From positions 8,790-72,789 of the forward strand of contig JBBQGV010000017.1 of assembly GCA_038323375.1 (NCBI GenBank): a stretch of DNA of 64,000 bases, given 5' to 3'. Below the pieces are notes generated by a model. The model saw only the letters and a program-made list of their open reading frames with translations, had not been told where the DNA came from and did no database searches. Position numbers and translations under genes: made by a program. This DNA comes from JABWAJ01 sp038323375 (GTDB taxonomy: Bacteria; Bacteroidota; Bacteroidia; Chitinophagales; Saprospiraceae). Shown in pieces: positions 28,577-38,095 of the stretch (positions are counted from its first letter, which is position 1; every line of letters begins with the position of its first letter).

Positions 28577-28595
28577 ATCGCCTGCGCCCCTTTTC

Positions 28596-28641
28596 TTTGC
28601 GGCCTTAGCGAGACCTTTGCGTCCTTTGCGGGAAACAGTCT
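28596..28641 (+). repeat. Dispersed repeat (TTTGCGGCCTTAGCG type)
   Basis: Second copy of the repeat seen reversed at 7033-7085 (CTTTGCGGCCTTAGCG, then CTTTGCGGGAAACAGT). It directly abuts the 238-bp element. Confidence 0.5.
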
Positions 28642-28961
28642 CCCGCTCGCGCCAAGTGTTTGTCATCCCAAAATCCCAAATTTAATCTCAACTTCGTTCA
28701 TGAAGGACTGAGACCTGAAACGTACGGTCAACTCTAATCAGACGGACACGAATTCCTTTTGAAAAACAGACCGGCCGGGAAGATGCAGGGGTTTGTGTAA
28801 TTTATTAAAAATCAGGGTGTTTAATGCGGGCAAAACCCGAAAAATAGGACACGTGAGGCGGAGCCTCGGCGCGAGCGGGGAATTTATTAAAAATCAGGGT
28901 GTTTAATACGGGCGAAACCCGAAAAATAGGACACGTGAGGCGGAGCCTCGGCGCGAGCGGG
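28642..28961 (+). mobile_element. 238-bp terminal-inverted-repeat element, copy 1, with an 82-bp tandem duplication
   Basis: Left end CCCGCTCGCGCC (28642-28653), right end GGCGCGAGCGGG (28950-28961): exact 12-bp terminal inverted repeats. Without the duplicated right part (28880-28961, nearly identical to 28798-28879) it would be 238 bp, the same as copy 2 at 34778. No transposase inside. Its right edge cuts into the broken gene at 28962. Confidence 0.8.
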
Positions 28962-29946
28962 CATCATTCCCCTTTCGCATTGAGGCCGATTTACTGGCAG
29001 AACCCGTCAGCTTCAAATACCTCAGCGGGTCAACCAACTTCGCTCAGGGTCAGTTGCGCTGGATCAGCTGGCAAAACTACGCCGAAGCGCGATTCGAAGG
29101 TGAACGCGTGCAATTAGACCACAACCTCGACGGAAGCTGGGAGCAACAGGTAGCTTTATCGGCAGCCTTGCGACTCCATGCAAACCCGGATATTTCAGGT
29201 GCCGGGTTGCAGTTTGGCCCGGCTCGGTTAGAAAAACTACAGCTCAAATCCGGCGCGCAAATCACCTTCAGCCGTCCGGAAGAAGCAGATTCTCAGTTCC
29301 GCCTCAGCGTGCAGCAAGCCACTGAACTCAAAGGCGACCTGACGTTCCCGACAGCCTGATCGTGCAAGCCGAACAATTTGAGCTGGAAGGCTTGCCAGGG
29401 GAGACCACTTTTTTATCTCCCGTTCAAATTCGGATTGAACCACCGGCAGAACTTGCGCGGGAGGTTACCATAACGAGCTTTTCCGGCACTTCTGTCCTCG
29501 ATCTAACTTTGGCAGATACGCTCTTGCAGGAAAGTAATAACCTCGCTGTTACCGAAGTTTCTTTCTATAAACCGATAGAAAACATAGCATTGCCGACGAT
29601 CCTGAGTGGCGAGATCCGCATCGCCGAAGTAGATAAGCCCCTGGCACGCACCCTGCCAATCGCAGCAGGAGAAGCGCTCGACCTGACCGCAGTGGATCGG
29701 CTTGCTCTGGAAAAAATAAGCATTCGCCCGGAAGGCATTTCGCTCCGGCTCAGCGGCCTGGTTTCAAGTCTGGAAACCGGCAAATCCCATGATTTGAGAA
29801 ACCCACTCCGACTGGAATGGTTTTGGTGCAATTACCGAACCTTACTCATTGATCCGGGGATTGCTTTTTTAGGACTGGCCATGTTTTTGCCGCCCAAAAT
29901 CCGCGAACGCATTTTCGAGGTTTTGAAAATTGCAAAGGGGTTTTAA
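28962..29946 (+). pseudogene. Truncated, frameshifted gene of unknown function with a C-terminal membrane helix
   Basis: Immediately after the mobile element the frame reads FRIEADLLAEPVSFKYLSGS, continuing through RWISWQNYAEARFEGERVQL. It loses frame at CCC 29347-29349; one more C gives FPDSLIVQAEQFELEGLPGE. It ends with LLIDPGIAFLGLAMFLPPKI, a membrane helix. The start is missing, apparently removed by the element. The composition of beta-strands with polar turns suggests a periplasmic domain, but I do not recognise the family. Confidence 0.6.
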
Positions 29947-30006
29947 GGACGGGCAGAACATAGGTGTACTGTTTGAGCGCGTTGAAAAGTGTTGAGTAGA
30001 CTACCT

Positions 30007-32862
30007 TCACACCCTCCTCAAAAACTCCGCCAAATTTTCCTCGCTGTTCCCCATTTGCAGCTTCTTCCGCAGGCGGTAGCGGCTGATTTCCACGCTGCGC
30101 ACGGAAATGTTCATAAGTTGCGCTATTTCTTTCGAGCTGAGGTTCATGCGCAGGTAAGCACACAGGCGCTGGTCTTTGGGGGTGAGGGTAGGGTAAAGCC
30201 CTTGCAGGCGTTTGAGGAAATCGCTGTGCACCTGATCAAAATGCAGGGCAAATTGTTCCCATTCATCGTCGAATGCAGCGTCGCGTTCTAAAATGCGGAT
30301 GAGGCTTTGGATCGCTTTGCGGGTTTCGGTTTCTTCCGAGTTTTGGGCGATTTTTTGCAATTGCGCCCCGGTTTTGGTCAGGATTTCGCTTTTTTGCAAC
30401 AAATGCAGGGTCGCGGAGGCCAATTCCTGGTTTTTGTGCGTTATTTCCGCCTGGAGTTTTTCGGTTTTTAGTTGTTCCAGCTCCTGCCGGGAAGCCGCTT
30501 CTTTCTGGCGGTGTTCTGATTGCAATTGTTCGCGCTCTTTGCGAAAACGGCGCTGGGGCGCAATGATCAGGAGGCCCAACCCGGCAAGCAACAGCAGGGT
30601 GTAAATGATCCGCGCCGTTCGACTGGCGTACCACGGCGGCAAAATTTCGAAGCGGAAGGTGCTTACTGGCGTTTCTTTTCCATCCGGCAGCAGCGCTTTC
30701 ACCGAAAAGGCATAATTGCCATAGCGCAGGTTGTTGTATTCCTTTTCCTGTTTTTCTGACCACGGCGACCAGGGTTGCTCCAGTCCTTCCAAGCGGTAAC
30801 TGTATTTCAGGTATTCCGTTTCCCCGAAAAGGGGCAGGGCAAAGGTGAACCGAAAAGCATTCTGGTCGTGTGGAAAAATGTTTTCGGTGCCTTGCAGCGG
30901 AATTAACGCCGAGCTGTCGGCAGGATTAATGGCCTGCACTTTTCGCAGCAAAACCCGAACGGTGTCATGACTGGATTTGCGCTGTCGGTCGTAAAAAATA
31001 AAACCGCGGTCGGCGCCGAAAATGACGTGCCGGTCGTCGTAGGGATAGATGAACTCGAACCCGCCCACCAATTTCCCGGCCAATTGGGGCAATGTGCGCT
31101 TGTTGACGTGCTTGCGGATGCCCGCATCGGCCACGTCCAATAGGCCGACTTCCCCTTCTGCGGCAAACCACACATCGCCGTCGGGGCCTTCTACGAGGCG
31201 GCTCACCCGCACATCCGGCGCAAAATATTCGGCGAAAGCCGGGTGCGGTTCAAAACGTTTGGTCTGGGCGTTGAAGCGGTGGATGCCGCGTTCGGTGGTG
31301 AACACGATTTCGTTGTTCACCCGGAAAACGTGGTTAAAATTATTGGAGGGTAAGCCGTCCGACTTTGTAAAATAAGCAACATCGGTTTTTTGCAAATCGC
31401 TGCTCAGCACCATGCGGTAAATGCCGCGATAAGGATGCGAAACCCAGATCACGCCGGGACTTTCCTGCACCATAAACCGACAAGATTCTTCCAGCCCTTC
31501 TAATCGGCGCAGGAATTGCCAGCCCTGGTTTTGTTTTTGAAAAAGGTACAACCCGCCATAGCCGCCGCTGATCAGATAACCAGGATGCCCCTCCAATGCC
31601 TGAAACGTCCACGCGCCCTGGTAACTATTGAGCGGGCGGGACTGGCTGCCTTCCAACAAAAACGGGCCTTCGTGGTGTCCCATAAACAGATCACCCTGCA
31701 CCTCCGACAGACTCCATACCTGCCCTTTGGTATTTGCCACCAGGTCAAATACAGGCCAGGCTAAAGCAGACCGGCGGCTCAAGTTGTTGAGGTATAAACC
31801 GTTTGCGGTACCAAAATATGCTTTGTCGCCCGCAAGGATGGCTGTGTAAGCCGTACCTTCCAATTCGCCATCCGGAATAAGAAAAGAAAACGGAGAATGC
31901 GCCAGAATGCAGTCAATGCCACTGTCGGCACCAGCCCACAAGTTGCCTTGCCGGTCGCAAAACAGGCTGAGGATGTTGTTGTTTTGGAGGCCATTGCCTT
32001 TGTGTAGGCGCACAGACAGGTGCCGGTTGGCGTCCATAATCAGAATGCCACCCCGCGAAGTGCCAAGTGCAATGCGCCCTTGCGGCAGCATGACCGCTGT
32101 GTAAATTCGGTTTTCGATCAAAAAACCATCTAAGGGTGTGCGCCAGGGCGCTAAGCCGCCTTTGCTCAAAGCAAAAATTCCACCTTTCACGGTGGTGAAC
32201 AAAACCGTATCGGCGTGGAAAGGCAATACCGCGGTCACCGGCCCTGCATTGGCGGGCAGTGTGGCAACCTTGCGCAACTTTTTGGATTCCAATTTCCATA
32301 AATCGCCGGCCATATCGTGTACAAAAATCCGGTTGCCGGCTTGGCCCATAAAAGAAAATTCATGCGGCGCAAGAATAACGGTTGCAAGGGTATCCGTTGC
32401 CCGAAGGCAAAAAATGCGGTCTTTAGCCTGAAAACAAGTGGTTTCGCCCTGCGTTTCGATGTTCCAGATGTCTTCAAAGCTTTTGCCGCCTTTGGGCAGG
32501 CGCGCTTTCAGGCTTTGATAGCACATGGTTCCCCGCTCATCCGGACTGAAATAGCCGATTTCGTCCTGCGCGCCGGCATAAATTCGCCCGTTTTGTGCTA
32601 TGGAAATAGAGCGCAGGATGGTTTGGTTGGAAACCGCCGCCCGCCGCCATTCGTAGCCGTCAAATTCCAATAAACCATCGTTGTTGGCCACATAGAGCAG
32701 GCCATTTTCTCCCTGGCGAATGTCCCAGCTTTGGGTGCCGCCCCGGTAGTCGTTTTTTTTGTAATTGAGGGTAAAGGGGATGCCCTGGGCGCAAAGGAAA
32801 AAAGGCTGCCCAATGAGGCAGGCAAACAGGGTCAGGTATGTAGCGCTGCGCAGAAAAATCAT
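30007..32862 (-). CDS. Membrane-spanning one-component sensor: propeller, Y_Y_Y, LuxR-type HTH
   Basis: 951 residues from ATG 32862 (MIFLRSATYLTLFACLIGQP, signal peptide). Residues about 25-650 are propeller repeats (WDIRQGENGLLYVANNDGLL, LFCDRQGNLWAGADSGIDCI). A Y_Y_Y domain follows (YSYRLEGLEQPWSPWSEKQE, then NLRYGNYAFSVKALLPDGKE). One helix (about 748-768, ARIIYTLLLLAGLGLLIIAP) leads to a long coiled coil. A LuxR-type helix-turn-helix occupies 893-951 (LTPKDQRLCAYLRMNLSSKE, then IAQLMNISVRSVEISRYRLR). There is no histidine kinase or receiver, so it should bind DNA directly from the membrane. It lies 2.8 kb from the glucan locus and may or may not control it. Confidence 0.88.
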   Translation of the reverse strand: MIFLRSATYLTLFACLIGQPFFLCAQGIPFTLNYKKNDYRGGTQSWDIRQGENGLLYVANNDGLLEFDGYEWRRAAVSNQTILRSISIAQNGRIYAGAQDEIGYFSPDERGTMCYQSLKARLPKGGKSFEDIWNIETQGETTCFQAKDRIFCLRATDTLATVILAPHEFSFMGQAGNRIFVHDMAGDLWKLESKKLRKVATLPANAGPVTAVLPFHADTVLFTTVKGGIFALSKGGLAPWRTPLDGFLIENRIYTAVMLPQGRIALGTSRGGILIMDANRHLSVRLHKGNGLQNNNILSLFCDRQGNLWAGADSGIDCILAHSPFSFLIPDGELEGTAYTAILAGDKAYFGTANGLYLNNLSRRSALAWPVFDLVANTKGQVWSLSEVQGDLFMGHHEGPFLLEGSQSRPLNSYQGAWTFQALEGHPGYLISGGYGGLYLFQKQNQGWQFLRRLEGLEESCRFMVQESPGVIWVSHPYRGIYRMVLSSDLQKTDVAYFTKSDGLPSNNFNHVFRVNNEIVFTTERGIHRFNAQTKRFEPHPAFAEYFAPDVRVSRLVEGPDGDVWFAAEGEVGLLDVADAGIRKHVNKRTLPQLAGKLVGGFEFIYPYDDRHVIFGADRGFIFYDRQRKSSHDTVRVLLRKVQAINPADSSALIPLQGTENIFPHDQNAFRFTFALPLFGETEYLKYSYRLEGLEQPWSPWSEKQEKEYNNLRYGNYAFSVKALLPDGKETPVSTFRFEILPPWYASRTARIIYTLLLLAGLGLLIIAPQRRFRKEREQLQSEHRQKEAASRQELEQLKTEKLQAEITHKNQELASATLHLLQKSEILTKTGAQLQKIAQNSEETETRKAIQSLIRILERDAAFDDEWEQFALHFDQVHSDFLKRLQGLYPTLTPKDQRLCAYLRMNLSSKEIAQLMNISVRSVEISRYRLRKKLQMGNSEENLAEFLRRV

Positions 32863-33460
32863 CCTCCGAAGGTAGTGGTTTTTAGTGGAACAAGAAAGCT
32901 GGGGCTTGGTGCCTTCCAATAGCTTCATTCTAAATACCCGCTCCTTAGCGGAAATTGAGGCGACATCTCGCCGCCCTAAAGCGGCAGGTGTCGTCTCAAT
33001 TTTCGCGACTCGGGAACCGTTTTTTTAGATGTCACCTGCTTCGTGCTTCAGCAGATGGACACCTAAAAAACCTTACGTTGACGACATTAGACCTCTGAGG
33101 TCGTAAACGCATGAATGCAGCGGGTTCAGCCCGCCGGGAACATGCAGGGGTTTGTTTGATTTTATTAAAAATCAGGAAGTTTAATTCGGGCGAAACCCGA
33201 TAAATAGGACACTCGAGGCGGAGCCCCCTTATCCTTTTACATAAAATAAAAACCCGAAGGGGTGATAATATTATAGGAAAAAAGGCACAAAATGTTCGGT
33301 CAGAACCCCGAAGGGGGTGGCATAATTTCACCCCTTCAAAAAATAAATTTTCAACCCCGTTGTCACAACTCACTTCATGAGTCACTTATTGAAGTGGGAA
33401 TGACCTGTTACGTGCTGCTTTGTACTTCAAAAAGCCGGCACATAAACCTAACAAAACAAG
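32863..33460. other. Non-coding stretch rich in hairpins and dispersed repeats
   Basis: It holds an imperfect hairpin (32951-32974 with 32981-33004), a second one (TTTTTTAGATGTC near 33021 with GACACCTAAAAAA near 33058), a partial mobile-element copy (33130-33225), and two blocks with the motif CCCGAAGGGG (about 33253 and 33306), each followed by AT-rich sequence. No open frame here looks like a gene. Confidence 0.5.
33130..33225 (+). mobile_element. Partial copy of the 238-bp element
   Basis: From CCCGCCGGGAAC to GAGGCGGAGCC it matches the right part of the copies at 28642 and 34778, including GGGGTTTGTTTGATTTTATT, but the terminal GGCGCGAGCGGG is missing. Confidence 0.65.
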
Positions 33461-34847
33461 ATGAAAATGGAATACCAATCAGGCTTTTTACTTTCTCCAC
33501 ATGGATACATTGATTCAAAAAAATACACGTTATTCGAAACTTTGATTGATGATAAATTGGAGGACCTCAGTATTGATGAACGGCTCAACATTTTTGATAG
33601 TTTTATTGAAGATGCGGACATAAATGATTACACCAGTAGCCGGCGGTTTTCTCTAAATGGATCCTCCACCGAAACGGAAGTGTATAATCTTTTTGAGAAG
33701 AAGGCGATCCAAATGATAAATTTTGGTTCAAATGATTACCTAAACATGACTCAGCATCCAAAAGCTATGGAAGCGGCTATCCGTTCAATTGAAGTATACG
33801 GATTGGGTGCCGGAGCGTCTTGTATTACTACGGGGCGTACGAAGGTATAAGTATGATTTAGAAACAGAGATTGCAGATACGTTTTCAAAAGAAAGGGCAC
33901 TGGTCTATCCCAGCGGATACATGACCAATATAGGGGTACTGTCAGGCTTGTTGCGAAAAAATGATATTGCCATAGTTGATATGTTTGCGCATGCAAGCAT
34001 TATGGATGGCGTAGCAGGCAAAAACAAATTGCTTTTTCGGCACAATGATATGTATTCCCTGGAAACCTGCCTAAAAAAAGCCAGTAGCCAATATGCCGAC
34101 AAAATAGTGATCGTTGACGGCGTCTATTCGATGGATGGAGACATCGCCAATTTACCAGACATATCCAGTTTATGCAAAAAATACAACTGTAAACTTATGG
34201 TTGATGAAGCGCATGCTTTTGGCGTAATTGGGAAAAATGGGCTGGGCATACTTGACCATTTTGAGATGCCACCAGACGCAATTGATATACTAGTCGGAAC
34301 TTTAAGCAAAGCGATAGGAAGTTCGGGAGGCTTCGTAACCGGAAAAAAAGAATTAATCAATTATCTAAGGTATGCGAGCAGGCCCTATTTTTTCACTACT
34401 GCCCCTTTTATTGCAGCCAATGCGGCAGCGCTCGAATCTATCCGCATCATCAAGGAAGACAGCCAGCGCCGGGAGCGCCTATGGACAAACATCCAATATT
34501 TTAAATCAAAAGTCCTCGAAGGCGGTTTCAATATTGGGCAATCCGAAACCGCTATTTTTCCTATCATCTTGGGGGATCATAATCTTGTAATGACTTCAAC
34601 GGGTATCATGGGTCAAAACGGGGTTTTCGCACCTGGCGTTGTGTATCCGGCAGTTTCCAGAAAACAAGCCCGAATCCGTATGAATGTTACAGCAGAAATG
34701 ACAAAAGAACACCTTGACAAAGGGTATGAAGAACTTTGCAAGGCTATCGGACAAGCTAAAGGAGCATTGACCTGTAACCCGCTCGCGCCAAGTGTTTGTC
34801 ATCCCAAAATCCCAACTTTAATCTCAACTTCGCTCATGAAGGACTGA
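33461..34847 (+). pseudogene. Alpha-oxoamine synthase-like PLP enzyme (serine palmitoyltransferase/KBL type), frameshifted
   Basis: From ATG 33461 (MKMEYQSGFLLSPHGYIDSK) the frame carries MINFGSNDYLNMTQHPKAME and YGLGAGASCITTG, then is lost between about 33833 and 33853. It resumes as YKYDLETEIADTFSKERALV. IVDGVYSMDGDIANLPDISS and KLMVDEAHAFGVIGKNGLGI hold the PLP-binding Asp and His. TLSKAIGSSGGFVTGKKE holds the Schiff-base Lys. These are hallmarks of enzymes condensing an amino acid with an acyl-CoA. The last native codons end near 34777; the final 22 residues come from the mobile element at 34778. One or two single-base losses are needed to rejoin the frame. Base composition is more AT-rich than neighbours. 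Confidence 0.75.
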
Positions 34848-35015
34848 GACCTGAAACGTACGGTCAACTCTAATCAGACGGACACGAATTCCTTTTGAAA
34901 AACAGACCCGCCGGGAACAGGCAGGGGTTTGTTTGATTTTATTAAAAATCAGGGCGTTTAATGCGGCGAAACCCGAGAAATAGGACACGCGAGGCGGAGC
35001 CTCGGCGCGAGCGGG
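34778..35015 (+). mobile_element. 238-bp terminal-inverted-repeat element, copy 2
   Basis: CCCGCTCGCGCC at the left and GGCGCGAGCGGG at the right are exact inverted repeats; length exactly 238 bp. The inside is nearly identical to copy 1 (28642) in the same orientation. Reading frames from both flanking genes run into it, so it disrupted two genes at once. No target duplication is obvious. Confidence 0.82.
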
Positions 35016-35186
35016 CAGTTCGTTAAGTTGGGTGTCAATATCGGCAAGCGGTTGTTTGGACATTGCCCCTTTGTAGCGTTCAGCCCAATTAACCGCAATG
35101 GGCTGCGTTTTTTCTTTACGCATACGAATAAGCTGCAAAAGCGCTAAGTCTTGTAGGCGCTTTATGGCCTTATCGTTAATATTCAT
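34824..35186 (-). pseudogene. Small gene with its C-terminus replaced by the mobile element
   Basis: The native part from ATG 35186 reads MNINDKAIKRLQDLALLQLI, then RMRKEKTQPIAVNWAERYKG, to about 35016. The remaining codons lie inside the element and are not conserved protein. Its start overlaps the end of the 64-residue gene at 35176, a typical two-gene arrangement. No family recognised. Confidence 0.45.
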
Positions 35187-35370
35187 CTTCAAGTTGGACT
35201 TCTAAAATTTTCCCGTCAATAAGTTTTGTTTCTGCGATTTTCAACTTTTGGTATCTAAGCTCTTTCAAATATCTATTAGCATCAAGGTCAGGAACAACAT
35301 GCTCGTTTGCAAGTATAAAAAACCTATACTGCACACCGCCAGGTTTTGTGCAGGAGTCGTGCTTACTCAT
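35176..35370 (-). CDS. Small conserved-looking protein, unknown function
   Basis: 64 residues from ATG 35370 (MSKHDSCTKPGGVQYRFFIL), then VVPDLDANRYLKELRYQKLK and IAETKLIDGKILEVQLEDEY. Its end overlaps the start of the next small gene by 11 bp, suggesting a translationally coupled pair, possibly an addiction or accessory module. The start is uncertain and the gene may be 5'-truncated. Confidence 0.4.
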   Translation of the reverse strand: MSKHDSCTKPGGVQYRFFILANEHVVPDLDANRYLKELRYQKLKIAETKLIDGKILEVQLEDEY

Positions 35371-35456
35371 TCTACAGCTTGAAGGGTAATGGCGCCAACT
35401 TATCGGGCGGCAACCACGACGTGATTGAATATTCAAATTAGACCCTGCAAGGGTCT
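35355..35456 (+). pseudogene. C-terminal remnant and following hairpin
   Basis: Plus-strand codons read SFYSLKGNGANLSGGNHDVI then EYSN and stop near 35440, like the end of a secreted protein. AGACCCT-GCA-AGGGTCT (35440-35456) is an exact hairpin directly after. No start; family not recognised. Confidence 0.3.
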
Positions 35457-35603
35457 TTGAGATCGCTAAGTTGGCAAGCATCCTCTGCGGAGGAACGAAA
35501 CAGGTGGCCCATGTTGTGGTAATGTTGTAGTCTTTTCACCCACTTTTTTCACTTGTTGTATTCGTGTTGTGGCATAAAAAGCAAGCATCTCTTTTCTATG
35601 GTG

Positions 35604-35611
35604 TAATTTTG
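35604..35611 (+). promoter_or_regulatory. Possible -7 box of the glucan locus
   Basis: TAATTTTG fits TAnnTTTG, 90 bases before the first gene of the locus (ATG 35701). No -33 match at 20 bases, so this is tentative. Confidence 0.3.
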
Positions 35612-35700
35612 TTCCATGGAAAGCGGCAATTTTAGAATGAAATTTTTTAAAAAGCCACTTTGGAATATTTTTTACATCTTCTCGAAAAAAGCAGTTGCTT

Positions 35701-38088
35701 ATGAAAAAAGTGATACTCCTCTTCGCCACTGTTGTGGCATGTTTCCAGTTTGCTTCCGGACAAACCGTCATCCTCGACTTCGAGAGCGCGGCTACGTCCA
35801 CTACCTTTCAGTACTTTGGTAGTAGCCTTGATGGCTCTGTAAACAACATCATTGCCAACCCGAATTCATCGGGTATCAATACCAGCGCGACGGTAGCCGA
35901 GTTTGTTAAGCCGGCCGATGCACAGGTTTGGGCGGGCGCATTTTCCAACCCCGATCCGTCAACACCAATTGACGTTACGGCAGGTGGCGCGCAAATTTGC
36001 ATCAATGTCCACATGGATCACATCGGCAACCTCGCCCTGAAATTGGAAAATTCCACCACGGGTGGAACGAACTGGATTCAACAGGTAGCCAATACCAAAG
36101 TGAACGAGTGGGAGCAACTTTGTTTCGACGTCAGCCTTCCAGCCATCGAAGCGCCGACAGCGCCTGCCGCCGGACACAGCTACACGCGGGCAGTACTCTT
36201 TTTCGATTTTGGCGCCAATGGCCCGGCTGTTGCCGCAACTTCTTACTTTGACGACTTAGTCGTATCCGTACCGGCCAGTTGTGGCACGGTGCTCGATTTT
36301 GAAGCGGCGCCTACGTCCACCGTATTTCAATACTTTGGCAGCAGCCTGGACGGCTCCTTAAACAACGTCATCGCCAACCCGAATGCATCCGGCATCAACA
36401 CCAGTGCTACGGTGGCCGAATTTGTGAAACCTGCCGATGCCCAGGTTTGGGCGGGCGCATTTTCCAACCCAAACCCAACGACCCCGATTGACGTGACCGC
36501 CGCCGGCGCTCAGATTTGTATCAAAGTACACATGGATCACATCGGCAACCTCGCCCTGAAATTGGAAGGTTCCACGACCGGCGGCACCAATTGGATCCAA
36601 CAAGTGTCAAATACCAAAATCAACGAGTGGGAAGAACTGTGCTTTGATGTGAGCCTCCCGGCCATTGAAGCCCCGACTGCACCCGCTGCCGGCCACGTTT
36701 ACGAACGCGTCGTCCTCTTTTTCGATTTTGGAGCCAACGGACCCGGCGTTGCAGCAACGTCTTATTTTGACGACCTCTCGGTATGCGCAAGCGGCGTGGT
36801 CGCGCCTGCCGATGTAACTTTTACGGTGGACATGAACGATTACGCGGGTAGTTTCGCGCAAGTATATGTAAGCGGCACCTTCAACAACTGGTCCGATGTT
36901 GCCAACCCGCTTTCTGACAGCGATGGCGACGGCGTTTGGACAACCACACTCCCGATTCAGCCGGGCGTGATCGAATACAAATTTCAGGTAGATGCGTGGA
37001 CCGATCAGGAACAGTTTATTGGAACGGAAACCTGCACGGTAAGCGAGGGTGGATTCACCAACCGCACGGTTGTCGTTCCTGCTTCTGGCGTAGACCTCGG
37101 CACGGTATGCTGGAACAGTTGCTACGAATGCGGCGAAAGCGTGCGCATCACGTTTAACCTCGGCACCAGCAACATCACCGTTTCTGAACAGGGCGTGTTC
37201 ATTGCCGGCGGAGGCAATTTTGGCAATCCCGGCGATTACCCACTCTCGGATACGGATGGCGATGGCATATATACCATCGTATTAGAAAGACCGGTAGGGT
37301 TCACTTCCTTTTATACCTTGACCAATGGCGCTTGTCCGGATTACAGCTGTAAAGAAAACATCGCGGGTCAGGATTGCGCCAATCCTAATAATTTCAACGA
37401 CCGTGACATGGGCCCGATTACGCAGGATACTGTGATCAATACCTGTTTTGGCTTTTGCACGACGACTACAGATTGCGGCACGGTAGAAATCGGCACCATA
37501 ACCTTCTCGGTTGATATGTCGCAATACACGGGCGGTTTTGTCAACGTATACCTCAGCGGCTCGTTCAATGGTTGGTCTGCGGATGCTACTCCGATGAGCG
37601 ACAACGATTTCGACAACATCTGGACCACAACTTTGGATCTTCCTCAAGGCACGTACGAATACAAATTCCAGTTGGACGGCTGGAGCGCACAGGAAGAGTT
37701 TGCAGGTGGCGAAGATTGCACGCTGACGACCGGCGGCTTCACCAATCGCCTGATCGAAGTAACAGGAGACGCCACTTTACTGACCGTTTGTTTTGCATCC
37801 TGCGCCGCTTGTATCACTGCAACGGAGGAAATTACGCTGGTGAACGACCTGTTCAGCATAGCGCCTACAGTGGCAGATCAGGAACTGCGTGTAGACCTCA
37901 AGCGCAACACGGGCAACGAAGCACAACTTCACATTTACAATATCGCCGGACAGACGATTCACTACCGGAAGCTGGAAGGCATGGGAAATCGTACGATTGA
38001 CACGGCAAACCTGCCTGCGGGAATGTACTACCTCGCGGTTCGCAATGGCTTGCAGATGGACGTGAAGAAGTTTATTATTCAGCACTAA
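35701..38088 (+). CDS. Secreted multidomain glucan-binding protein with type IX sorting tail
   Basis: 795 residues with signal peptide (MKKVILLFATVVACFQFASG). Two nearly identical beta-rich domains follow (residues about 25-195 and 197-365). Then come three starch/glycogen-binding-like modules at about 373-465, 480-585 and 598-700 (VYVSGTFNNWSDVANPLSDS, GVFIAGGGNFGNPGDYPLSD, VYLSGSFNGWSADATPMSDN). The tail from about 706 (LHIYNIAGQTIHYRKLEGMG, LPAGMYYLAVRNGLQM) is a type IX C-terminal sorting domain, so the protein is exported to the surface. As first gene of a Sus-type locus it probably captures the polysaccharide outside the cell. No catalytic motif is seen. Confidence 0.8.
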   Translation: MKKVILLFATVVACFQFASGQTVILDFESAATSTTFQYFGSSLDGSVNNIIANPNSSGINTSATVAEFVKPADAQVWAGAFSNPDPSTPIDVTAGGAQICINVHMDHIGNLALKLENSTTGGTNWIQQVANTKVNEWEQLCFDVSLPAIEAPTAPAAGHSYTRAVLFFDFGANGPAVAATSYFDDLVVSVPASCGTVLDFEAAPTSTVFQYFGSSLDGSLNNVIANPNASGINTSATVAEFVKPADAQVWAGAFSNPNPTTPIDVTAAGAQICIKVHMDHIGNLALKLEGSTTGGTNWIQQVSNTKINEWEELCFDVSLPAIEAPTAPAAGHVYERVVLFFDFGANGPGVAATSYFDDLSVCASGVVAPADVTFTVDMNDYAGSFAQVYVSGTFNNWSDVANPLSDSDGDGVWTTTLPIQPGVIEYKFQVDAWTDQEQFIGTETCTVSEGGFTNRTVVVPASGVDLGTVCWNSCYECGESVRITFNLGTSNITVSEQGVFIAGGGNFGNPGDYPLSDTDGDGIYTIVLERPVGFTSFYTLTNGACPDYSCKENIAGQDCANPNNFNDRDMGPITQDTVINTCFGFCTTTTDCGTVEIGTITFSVDMSQYTGGFVNVYLSGSFNGWSADATPMSDNDFDNIWTTTLDLPQGTYEYKFQLDGWSAQEEFAGGEDCTLTTGGFTNRLIEVTGDATLLTVCFASCAACITATEEITLVNDLFSIAPTVADQELRVDLKRNTGNEAQLHIYNIAGQTIHYRKLEGMGNRTIDTANLPAGMYYLAVRNGLQMDVKKFIIQH

Positions 38089-38095
38089 AGTGCGT

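Noticed and set aside
33253..33320. CCCGAAGGGG blocks as a CRISPR or riboswitch
   Set aside because: Only two loosely related copies with different flanks; better seen as a dispersed Bacteroidota repeat.
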